From Bdellovibrionales bacterium Ga0074137 (GTDB taxonomy: Bacteria; Bdellovibrionota; Bdellovibrionia; Bdellovibrionales; JAMPXM01), in assembly GCA_001464715.1 (NCBI GenBank), contig LNDT01000005.1, positions 62,001-126,000 of the forward strand: 64,000 nucleotides of DNA, read 5' to 3'. Shown here one piece after another: positions 27,812 to 34,709 of this stretch. Position numbers and translations under genes: made by a program. Numbering within the stretch: position 1 is the stretch's first letter; every line of letters starts with the position of its first letter. Below the pieces are notes generated by a model, which ran no database searches, was not told where the DNA came from, and saw only the letters and a list, made by a program, of their open reading frames with translations.

Positions 27812-28902
27812 ACCAAGTTTCGGCTTTCAGTCTTCGCTTGGAAGGCTTCGCGAAGCTTCATTGCCACCTGTTTTTCACTGACATCGAGGAGGCATTTTAA
27901 TTTGACCTGATTCGTGCACGGATCTCGGCCATCCTTAGAACAGGGCTTACACGGAAGATTCGAAACTTCGGCAATTCTTGAAAAAGGAGCCACCGGGTAA
28001 CCAAAGGCCGTGGGACCAATAATGACTACACTTGGTGTGTGCAAGCGGTCTGCAACATGTAAAAGTCCCGTGTCATTGGCGACGACTGCAGTTGCATGGC
28101 TTAGAAGTGTGGCGGAATCCAGAAGACTCGTTTTTCCAACAGCACTGAAGACACGTGATGATCCGAATTCTTTTTCGATCTCATTTAAAAATTTGTCATC
28201 CGGTCCTCCTAAAAGAAGAAAGCGGGTGTCGGGCGATTCTTTCATCCACTCAAGAACAAAAAAGCGCCATCGTTCCATGGGCCATCGTTTGTTCGGCCAA
28301 GCCGCAGAAGGTGCCAGCGCGATCAGTTCGCCGCCCGGGTTTTCACTACGCCACTTAAAAAAATCAAGAAGCACGGGATTCGAACTTTGTTCCGACGGTG
28401 GCGTCCACGAGGGGCTGGAGAAATTGAACTCGAGATTTGGAATCCAATTTCGCAAAGGCAAAAGGAAACTTTCAGCTCCGCGGTACGGAACGGGGAGAGT
28501 GTTCCAGCGAAATTTAAAAAAAAGAAACCGACGTAGACGCTCTTTTGAGCGCCGGACGATTCGCCTCCTTGGCGCCAAAGGATGTTTCAAGCGAAGAAGA
28601 AGCCATTTTAAACGAATCACAAACCGAACAATGAAGCTTCGAAGATTCGAGTGCGCATCGTACACGTGATCGTAGTCGGCCGCGATCTTCCAAACTTGTC
28701 GAATCAGTTCAAAAACAGAACCGCCGCGTGGGAAAGCGTGAATTTTGGAAATGAATTTTTGGTTTAAGAGTAGTGGAGCGAAATCTTCACGTGTCATCCA
28801 GTCAACGGACGGCGACCGACTGGATTCGTTCAAATGCCTGGCGGCTTCGAGAGCTTGAAAGATATCGCCAAAGCTGGAGAAGCGGAGAATCAGAATTCGC
28901 AT
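27808..28902 (-). CDS. Glycosyltransferase family 9 (heptosyltransferase-like)
   Basis: This 364-aa protein has the GT9 landmarks of LPS heptosyltransferases: MRILILRFSSFGDIFQALE at the N terminus, APSAAWPNKRWPMERW in the middle, and the donor-site segment AVVANDTGLLHVADRL near residue 273. The C-terminal Cys cluster LPCKPCSKDGRDPC is common in WaaF-type enzymes. It is translationally coupled to waaA, which supports a role in LPS core assembly. The sugar added cannot be decided from sequence alone. Confidence 0.9.
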   Translation of the reverse strand: MRILILRFSSFGDIFQALEAARHLNESSRSPSVDWMTREDFAPLLLNQKFISKIHAFPRGGSVFELIRQVWKIAADYDHVYDAHSNLRSFIVRFVIRLKWLLLRLKHPLAPRRRIVRRSKERLRRFLFFKFRWNTLPVPYRGAESFLLPLRNWIPNLEFNFSSPSWTPPSEQSSNPVLLDFFKWRSENPGGELIALAPSAAWPNKRWPMERWRFFVLEWMKESPDTRFLLLGGPDDKFLNEIEKEFGSSRVFSAVGKTSLLDSATLLSHATAVVANDTGLLHVADRLHTPSVVIIGPTAFGYPVAPFSRIAEVSNLPCKPCSKDGRDPCTNQVKLKCLLDVSEKQVAMKLREAFQAKTESRNLV

Positions 28903-28924
28903 GTGCCACTACATTAGCGGCTGT

Positions 28925-29503
28925 TCAGAACGGCGAGAAGACAAATTTAATGCTGATTTGAGTTTCCGAAAGATCAAGCTGCTGAAGTTGACCGACCGCG
29001 TGTGAGACTTCAATGAAAGAGCGAACTGCGTCTCGCTCGGCCACGGTTGCCCGTAAGGCACCAAAGTAAGTCAGTCCAGAATAGGAGCTTCGGCCGCTCG
29101 TTCCCAGCGTCGTCACGTTGTCGACATGAATATCATTTTGGCGTGCCCCGCCGCCCAGTGAAAAAGCATTGATGCGGAAGCCGATTGAAGCGCCGACGTA
29201 AGCGTTGCTCGCTTTTTCAAGGTAGGTCGCGTTGGAGTAGGAATTGATGAGGTCGGTTTTTCCGTATTCGGCTTCAATGTAGGGTCCAGATGATTCGCCC
29301 GAAAAATCGACGCCCACAACCGCGGCTCCGCCCCAACCCGTAAAATTTGAACTGGTCGATTGAGACTTAAAAGTACTGGCGGACCTCTGCATTCCGCCGC
29401 CGAAATAAATACCAGAGCCATCGCCGCGTCCGCGGGCATGGGCCGAAAAAGAAATTAGAAATATGACGACTGAAGATCCTAGCAGCCGGGCCATTGAGAT
29501 CAT
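28925..29503 (-). CDS. Predicted outer-membrane beta-barrel protein
   Basis: The 192-aa product has a signal peptide ending near SAHA and short alternating strands such as GAAVVGVDFSGESSGPYIEAEYG and AYVGASIGFRINAFSLGG. The last strand is TQISIKFVFSPF, ending in Phe as expected for BAM-assembled barrels. I chose the ATG at 29503, which overlaps the stop of the preceding lipoprotein gene (ATGA); the frame is open nine codons further. The size suits an eight-stranded barrel of the OmpA/OmpW type. The function is unknown. Confidence 0.72.
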   Translation of the reverse strand: MISMARLLGSSVVIFLISFSAHARGRGDGSGIYFGGGMQRSASTFKSQSTSSNFTGWGGAAVVGVDFSGESSGPYIEAEYGKTDLINSYSNATYLEKASNAYVGASIGFRINAFSLGGGARQNDIHVDNVTTLGTSGRSSYSGLTYFGALRATVAERDAVRSFIEVSHAVGQLQQLDLSETQISIKFVFSPF

Positions 29504-30579
29504 GGCCCGATCTCCATCGACGTAATACATCGTGTGTAGACATTTGTTGGTATAAAAGGAGCCGCCGCCGTTTTCACTAAAGTTCCGCTGCTCGTCATAT
29601 TGAACTTCTGGACGTTGTTAAGGCCACTCGAACCATTCGCTATGAAAATAGCTCGGGTCTCCCGGTCCTGGATCATATGGGAGGGGCCCAGCACCACTGC
29701 ATTGTCCGTCCACGCGGCCGTGGCGGCCGAAATGGCTCCGGTGGTCGTGTTGATATTGTAAGAGTACACATGATTACTTGCGGTTGTTGCAGAGCCGTAA
29801 GCGATGAGAAGTTTCCCTAAAGTTTCGTCGTAGAGGCTTGCCGTCGGAAGAGAGGTTGTGGTGGGACCTGCCTGGCCCGAAAGACAGTTGCCCGCAATCG
29901 CGTAGCCCGAACTCGAAATCACCCCAAAACGATTGTTCGGTGTTGCAGCAGCGTGCGTGAATACTATGTTTCCCGTTGGAAGAACTGTCGTTGATGTCAT
30001 AGCGGTGGTCGCCGTTGCGCACGGCGCAGCCGGAGCATTGATAAATGGATTTGCTCCTTGAGTGACGCGTGTCCGAGCAACCGAGAACTTTTCAATCGCA
30101 GTCGCTTTAGTGATCAGAATTGAAAAGTCCGAAAGAACGGCGATATGTCGAAGCACTCCGCTCAGTGCGGTGCTATTTGAGATGTAGGTCGTAAAGCTTG
30201 TCCCGTCGCGAGCGAGGATATCGATACGTCGACCGGCTGCATTCTCCACGGCGACCAGAATTTTGGAGTCGTCGAAATTCACAATGGAGGCCGGCTGGTC
30301 TCCGTTACCGAGCTTGTTATAGTCGAACACGGTGCCGGCGTAGGCTCCGGTCTCAAGATCAAACTTTGCGATCGTCGCGTTGCCAGTGGAAACCGCAGCA
30401 CCGCCAGCGTAGCAGGAGCCACTGGCCACATACAGGTAACGACTGTTGAGGCTCGAATTAAAACCTTCAGTGGCGGGCAATTCCCCGCAGCCAACTGTTG
30501 AAAGACAGAGAGAGGCAAGCGACAGAAGTCGCTTAGTCAGCATTGATCGTGAGGGCTTTTCTATTTCATTGTCCGGCAT
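29500..30579 (-). CDS. Lipoprotein with probable beta-propeller fold
   Basis: The signal peptide ends in the lipobox STVGC near residue 31. The rest of the 359-aa protein is a series of short beta segments with repeats such as YLYVASGSCYAGGAAVSTG, SKILVAVENAAGRRIDILAR and GKLLIAYGSATTASNHVYSY. This suggests a propeller-like surface protein. No catalytic motif is seen. The ATG at 30579 has GGGAG 10 bases upstream, and that ribosome site is inside the 3' arm of a strong hairpin. A later ATG at 30543 is an alternative. It is coupled to the small barrel gene downstream. Confidence 0.7.
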   Translation of the reverse strand: MPDNEIEKPSRSMLTKRLLSLASLCLSTVGCGELPATEGFNSSLNSRYLYVASGSCYAGGAAVSTGNATIAKFDLETGAYAGTVFDYNKLGNGDQPASIVNFDDSKILVAVENAAGRRIDILARDGTSFTTYISNSTALSGVLRHIAVLSDFSILITKATAIEKFSVARTRVTQGANPFINAPAAPCATATTAMTSTTVLPTGNIVFTHAAATPNNRFGVISSSGYAIAGNCLSGQAGPTTTSLPTASLYDETLGKLLIAYGSATTASNHVYSYNINTTTGAISAATAAWTDNAVVLGPSHMIQDRETRAIFIANGSSGLNNVQKFNMTSSGTLVKTAAAPFIPTNVYTRCITSMEIGP

Positions 30580-30589
30580 CCGTGACCGT

Positions 30590-30624
30590 CTCCCGATGGC
30601 AAATCGTTACGATTTTATCGGGAG
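30590..30624 (-). promoter_or_regulatory. Hairpin that encloses the ribosome-binding site of the propeller lipoprotein gene
   Basis: A nested perfect inverted repeat is present: outer arms CTCCCGAT and ATCGGGAG (30590-30597 and 30617-30624), inner arms AAATCG and CGATTT with a TTA loop. On the minus strand the 3' arm contains the GGGAG that precedes the ATG at 30579. No T-run follows, so it does not look like a terminator. Folding would hide the ribosome site. Control of translation by opening this stem is inference. Confidence 0.5.
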
Positions 30625-30681
30625 TTGTTGATCAAAAACAGAGCGTTTCTTTGCAGAAAATAAACAATCAAGACTGAAGTC

Positions 30682-31941
30682 TCAGGCCGGACGACGAGGT
30701 CCTGTTGGGTGTTGAAACTCGGGCGAGAGCTTTTCTCCCTCCCAGTGGGATACGACCGTTGTGGCTACGCAATTTCCGGTGAGGTTCACAGTCGTCCTAG
30801 CCATATCCATGAACTCATCGACGCCCATAATTAGGACAACGCCTTCTAATGGTAATCCAAACGCCGTGAGCGTTGCCGACAAGACCACCATCGAGGCTCT
30901 CGGAACTGCGGCTACGCCTTTAGTCGTAAGCATCAGAGCCAGCATCATCGCGATTTGTGTTTCGATCGACAATTCAATGCCCGCCGCCTGAGCAATGAAA
31001 ACGGAGGCGATCGCTAAGTAGAGAGTCGAGCCATCGAGGTTGAAGCTGTAGCCCATGGGTAAAACAAAACTGGCGATGCGGTTTGAAACGCCCATCTTTT
31101 CTAAACTCTGTAAGGCGCCCGGATAGGCGGACTCGCTGGACGTCGTAGCGAAAGCGAGAAATAAATGCGGCCTTAGCTCTTTGAAAAAAGCTCGGATTCG
31201 AATTCGAGCCCAAAAAAGTGCAGGGAACAAAACCAAGACGACAAAGACGATGAGCGCCAGGTAAAGCGTCCCAACCATTTTCGCCATTGGGATGAGAACT
31301 GCAAGACCGTGCTCGGCCACCGATCCGGCCATGGCGGCGCCGACACCTATCGGAGCAAGTTTCATAATTAGTTCTGTGAATTTGAACATGACCTGGTTCA
31401 GGGCTTCGCAAACGTGATATATCGGTCGGCCCTTTTCTCCGGCGAGAAGAACGGCGATTCCAAAGATGACCGAGAACAAAACGATCTGAAGCACGTCACC
31501 CTTGACGACGGCCTCGGCGAAGTTCGTTGGAAGAAGGTGTTCAATGAACCCGGCCATCGTCATTTTGTTCTGAGCCGCCAGCGTTACAGCGGGGTCAATA
31601 ACGGAACCAATCTTCAAGCCGTCGCCAGGCCGAAAGATATTTACGAACAAGAGTCCGATAACAAGCGCCAGTGTCGTCGCGATCTCAAACCAAACGATCG
31701 ACCGAAAACCAAGACGTCCAAGGCCTTTCGTGCTTCCGGAGGAATTGATTCCTGTGACGATGGAAGCAAATATCAGCGGCGCAATAATGCACTTCACTCC
31801 GTTAAGAAACAGAGTTCTAAAGGGCGTTACACCGTGGGCGACGTCGGGAAGGAAAACGCCAGCGAAAAGACCAAGAGCCAGACCAATGAATATCCACCAC
31901 GTCAGACTGATGCTGGATAAAAACTTTTTGAAGATCATCAT
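30682..31941 (-). CDS. Dicarboxylate/amino acid:cation symporter (DAACS family)
   Basis: This 419-aa inner-membrane carrier resembles GltP, GltT and DctA, which import glutamate, aspartate or C4-dicarboxylates with protons or sodium. The family's serine-rich re-entrant loop appears as TTSSESAYPGALQSLEKMGV, followed by PMGYSFNLDGSTLYLA. The substrate-binding segment near the C terminus is GVDEFMDMARTTVNLTGN. Length and order of hydrophobic segments are normal. It is divergent from a small barrel gene with 143 bases between the starts. The substrate cannot be resolved. Confidence 0.92.
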   Translation of the reverse strand: MMIFKKFLSSISLTWWIFIGLALGLFAGVFLPDVAHGVTPFRTLFLNGVKCIIAPLIFASIVTGINSSGSTKGLGRLGFRSIVWFEIATTLALVIGLLFVNIFRPGDGLKIGSVIDPAVTLAAQNKMTMAGFIEHLLPTNFAEAVVKGDVLQIVLFSVIFGIAVLLAGEKGRPIYHVCEALNQVMFKFTELIMKLAPIGVGAAMAGSVAEHGLAVLIPMAKMVGTLYLALIVFVVLVLFPALFWARIRIRAFFKELRPHLFLAFATTSSESAYPGALQSLEKMGVSNRIASFVLPMGYSFNLDGSTLYLAIASVFIAQAAGIELSIETQIAMMLALMLTTKGVAAVPRASMVVLSATLTAFGLPLEGVVLIMGVDEFMDMARTTVNLTGNCVATTVVSHWEGEKLSPEFQHPTGPRRPA

Positions 31942-32084
31942 GACGACACTATTACTGACTGTGGATTCAATATCCAGCGCTCAATTGGATTCATCAAGTT
32001 GTGCCTACGGAAACGCTTTTTATGTGCCGCGTCCTTTTTATGATCTGCTTGAAGAACGCTTCGACCTCAAGCGAGGATTTGACG

Positions 32085-32609
32085 ATGAAAAATATCAAGC
32101 CTTTCCAGGTTTCAAAGGTCGCACGAGTTTCAGTTTTGATTCTTGCAATGTTTCTGACTCTGGCACCGACGGCGGCCCTAGCGAAAGATCTCTCCAATCG
32201 CCTTGGAATTGGATTTAAGAATCAATCGAGCGTCGATCTGCCAGGGCTTGCGATTCAGTACTGGCCCGGATCTGAACTGGGGCTCTCGGCAACGGTCGGC
32301 ATTGACACCCAAACGAGCAATTCAAAGTTTGGAGCGATGGCGAAAATTTACCGCGTGATTTTCCCAGAAGATAATCTCAATTTTTATCTTGGTGCAGGGG
32401 CTGGAGTTTTAAGTATCGAGACGGCAGGCAATAATCAGTCGGGATTTGAATTGATGGGTTTTGCTGGCGTCGAATTTTTTCTTCCAGGTCTTGAAAATAT
32501 TGGGTTTAGTTTCGAAGCGGGAACCGCGATCACATCTATTTCCTCGGGAACACGGTTTCGAACGGTCGGCGATTCTCCGGTTCGCGCAGGCGCAATTTTC
32601 TATTTCTAA
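32085..32609 (+). CDS. Small exported, probably outer-membrane, protein
   Basis: I chose the ATG at 32085, with AGGA upstream, which gives 174 aa and puts a signal peptide at the N terminus (hydrophobic LILAMFLTLAPTAALA). The mature part has alternating strands with glycine and aromatic residues, such as LGIGFKNQSSVDLPGLAIQY and FYLGAGAGVLSIE, and ends in AGAIFYF. The terminal Phe and the size suggest an eight-stranded barrel. No named family is recognised. The frame is open upstream to 32001 but that part has no signal-like sequence. Confidence 0.72.
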   Translation: MKNIKPFQVSKVARVSVLILAMFLTLAPTAALAKDLSNRLGIGFKNQSSVDLPGLAIQYWPGSELGLSATVGIDTQTSNSKFGAMAKIYRVIFPEDNLNFYLGAGAGVLSIETAGNNQSGFELMGFAGVEFFLPGLENIGFSFEAGTAITSISSGTRFRTVGDSPVRAGAIFYF

Positions 32610-32655
32610 TTTTGCTGGCTGAATTTTAAGCACAGTTTGCTCGGCGTAAAAATTT

Positions 32656-32672
32656 ATAATGGCAGCCATTAT
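32656..32672. repeat. 17-base perfect palindrome
   Basis: ATAATGGC and GCCATTAT flank a single A. The site lies 290 bases before the TolQ-type gene and 47 bases after the small barrel gene. It has the size of an operator for a dimeric repressor, but the regulator is unknown. Confidence 0.5.
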
Positions 32673-32897
32673 CGTCTCAACTGATGCGAGCGCGTGCGTC
32701 GAAAGTTCGAGTGCACCGTTATTCATGGGTCTCCGACGCTACGCCCCCCGTAATAAGGAAATGGTTCCAAAAAGGGCCCTTTCGTTGACACAGACTGTCG
32801 CCCTGAAGCTAGAGTTCGTAAATGTCATAGAACCTTTCCGACGTTTTCGTTAAGGATTCGTGATTTGAAAAATTTGGAACAAGCAAACGAACGAAAA

Positions 32898-32916
32898 ACT
32901 TAAGAACTTCTTAAGT
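32898..32916. promoter_or_regulatory. 19-base perfect palindrome in the leader of the TolQ-type gene
   Basis: ACTTAAGAA and TTCTTAAGT flank a central C. The site ends 29 bases before the ATG at 32946 and lies downstream of the only visible -35-like TTGACA. In this position it could be an operator overlapping the transcript start, or a stem in the mRNA leader. It has no T-run and no high-GC stem, so a terminator is unlikely. Confidence 0.5.
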
Positions 32917-32945
32917 GAACTAAAAAGTAGGACTGGGAGACTCGC

Positions 32946-33647
32946 ATGGAATTTTTGACGAAAATGGCATTGGCCTTCGAACACGGTGGATTCTGGATGT
33001 GGGCGATTCTCGCTTTCCAGGTAGCTTCGATCGCTATCATCATTGAACGAGCCATCGCGCTTTTTGCAAAGCGAAAAATCGACCAGATGGAACTCGTAAA
33101 AAGTTTCGAAGAGAATGTTCGTCGTGGTGAGTTTGAAATCGTCATGCAGAAGGCTGAAGCCGCAAAAGCGACGTCGCCTGTTGCACGAGCTATCGCGGCC
33201 GGCGCGACAGCGGCTCGCAACTTTGGTGGAAAAGAAGAAATCCAAGGTAAAATGGACGAAGTTCTTCTTCATGAGAACGGCCTTCTCGATAAACGCGTTG
33301 GCTTCCTTGCGATGCTTGGAAACGTTGCGACTCTGACGGGTCTTCTCGGAACGATCACTGGTATGATCAAGTCGTTCGCGGCTGTTTCAAACGCCAACCC
33401 CGCTGAAAAAGCATCTCTTCTTGCGGCGGGTATTGCCGAAGCGATGAATGCAACAGCGTTTGGTCTTATCGTCGCTATCCCGGCTCTGATCGCGTTCGCA
33501 GTCATGCAGAACCGAGCAAACGAGTTGGCTGAAGACATCAATCAGTCGGCCCTAAAAGCTTTCAACTGGCTCAGCTACTCTTACGATCCGATTTCGGCCA
33601 AAGCACAAGGCGGAAAATCGTCTCGGTCGCCAGAAGCTAACGCTTAG
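32946..33647 (+). CDS. MotA/TolQ/ExbB-type proton channel (AglR-like)
   Basis: This inner-membrane protein is the pentameric channel subunit of a proton-driven motor. The 233-aa sequence has an N-terminal span (about residues 15-35), a cytoplasmic loop, and the two conserved spans with FLAMLGNVATLTGLLGTITG and NATAFGLIVAIPALIAF, including the polar Thr residues that line the ion path. It heads an operon with two TolR-type genes and an AgmX-type gene. This matches AglR of the Myxococcus gliding motor better than the Tol-Pal operon, because no tolA, tolB or pal follows. Confidence 0.9.
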   Translation: MEFLTKMALAFEHGGFWMWAILAFQVASIAIIIERAIALFAKRKIDQMELVKSFEENVRRGEFEIVMQKAEAAKATSPVARAIAAGATAARNFGGKEEIQGKMDEVLLHENGLLDKRVGFLAMLGNVATLTGLLGTITGMIKSFAAVSNANPAEKASLLAAGIAEAMNATAFGLIVAIPALIAFAVMQNRANELAEDINQSALKAFNWLSYSYDPISAKAQGGKSSRSPEANA

Positions 33648-33699
33648 TCCTTCCAGAGATTAGAGAGCGGTTCTTTTTAGAACAGGATGAGAGAAAAAG

Positions 33700-34152
33700 A
33701 TGAGTAAGAGACACAGACATCTAGAATTTGAGATCAACTTGATCCCGGCGATCGATCTTCTATCGGTCTGTATTTGCTTTCTCTTGTTGACGGCAGTTTG
33801 GCTGCACGTCGGTGCCTTGAATGTGAAGCAGGCGGTTGGTGGTCAGCCGGCCAGCGAGACGGCGAAGAAGCCAACTGTCTGGGCACAGATCAACGGTGTT
33901 GGTGATGTTCAAATCGACGTTCGCGATTCGCGAGTGTCGGCAAAGCTCGCCAAAGCAAAGATCGAGGGAAAAAACGGAAAGCCAGATCTCGAAGCTCTGG
34001 CAAGTTTTGCGGGCGCACTTAAGGCGGCCGAGCCAGAACTCACGACGGTCCTCATTCAGCCTCAAGCTGCAACATTGTACGAAGATATTATTGATCTGAT
34101 GGACTCGTTCAAAAAGCAGGGACTGATAGATCTTGGTGTTTCGCCGCTCTGA
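33700..34152 (+). CDS. ExbD/TolR-type stator protein 1 (AglQ/AglS-like)
   Basis: The 150-aa protein has a short cytoplasmic N terminus, one span and a periplasmic domain. The key protonatable Asp sits in the span: INLIPAIDLLSVCICFLLL (Asp near residue 19). The periplasmic part ends in a TolR-like TLYEDIIDLMDSFKKQG segment. It pairs with the upstream TolQ-type channel. The ATG at 33700 follows a weak ribosome site, AGGATGAGAG. A second paralogue follows immediately, as in aglQ-aglS. Confidence 0.88.
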   Translation: MSKRHRHLEFEINLIPAIDLLSVCICFLLLTAVWLHVGALNVKQAVGGQPASETAKKPTVWAQINGVGDVQIDVRDSRVSAKLAKAKIEGKNGKPDLEALASFAGALKAAEPELTTVLIQPQAATLYEDIIDLMDSFKKQGLIDLGVSPL

Positions 34153-34191
34153 TTGATTTTCCAATAACGGTTTTGAGAAGGAACTTTTGAA

Positions 34192-34686
34192 ATGCTGAGT
34201 ACTAGTATTGTGAAAATGTCCTCCTTCACCAGCATTATTGGCGGCGTTTCCGTCATAAGGCCGAACGGTGAAAAGAAGACTCGCAACATCAATGCCGAGC
34301 TCTTGCTGACAGCTCTGATTGATGCTTTTTCGATTCTTGTGATTTTTCTTTTGATGAGCTTCTCATCCACGGGCGAGCTTTTGATGATGGGCAAAGACAT
34401 GGAGCTTCCAAAAGCTTCGGCCGATGTTCTCGAGCGAAATCCCGTCGTAAAGTTGGAAGCAGGGCTGCTCTTTCTTGAAGATAAGCCCGTGACTGCCGAC
34501 GGCCTGGTGCAGGCACTTTTGGATCTTCGAAAGAACTTCCAAGAAACTCGCCCTGGTGAAGAATTTCCGGCGATTTTGACTGTTCAAGCGGATCGTCGAG
34601 CCAAGTACGAGCAATTGAGTGGGATTGTTCAAGCTTCGGCGCACGCTGGCTTTAGCGACATCAAGTTCGCCGTAGTTATTAAGTGA
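34192..34686 (+). CDS. ExbD/TolR-type stator protein 2 (AglQ/AglS-like)
   Basis: This 164-aa paralogue has one span with LLLTALIDAFSILVIFLLM, again with the conserved Asp. Its N-terminal cytoplasmic part is about 20 residues longer than in the first copy. The periplasmic domain ends with YEQLSGIVQASAHAGFSDIK, typical of ExbD/TolR. Ribosome site AAGGAAC is well placed before the ATG at 34192. Two different TolR-type proteins beside one TolQ-type protein suggests a mixed stator, as proposed for AglRQS. Confidence 0.88.
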   Translation: MLSTSIVKMSSFTSIIGGVSVIRPNGEKKTRNINAELLLTALIDAFSILVIFLLMSFSSTGELLMMGKDMELPKASADVLERNPVVKLEAGLLFLEDKPVTADGLVQALLDLRKNFQETRPGEEFPAILTVQADRRAKYEQLSGIVQASAHAGFSDIKFAVVIK

Positions 34687-34709
34687 TTTTTAGTTTCGGG
34701 GGCGCGTCC

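Larger units (their letters stand above)
32610..32945. other. 336-base intergenic region upstream of the TolQ-TolR-AgmX operon
   Basis: No gene of its own is supported here; the short open frames lack ribosome sites and family features. It holds two perfect palindromes (32656-32672 and 32898-32916) and a TTGACA at 32785-32790 that could be a -35 box. A TAGAGT lies 19 bases further on, which is a long spacing. The region must contain the promoter of the ten-gene operon that begins at 32946. Confidence 0.6.

Noticed and set aside
31414-31920. 168-codon open frame opposite the dicarboxylate symporter
   Set aside because: The composition is highly charged and atypical, and the other strand encodes a clear transporter.
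32785-32814. TTGACA with TAGAGT as a firm promoter for the motor operon
   Set aside because: The spacing is 19 bases and the -10 match is weak; it is mentioned only within the intergenic entry.
32946-34686. Tol-Pal operon
   Set aside because: TolA, TolB and Pal do not follow; two TolR-type genes and an AgmX-type gene point to an Agl-Glt-like machine.
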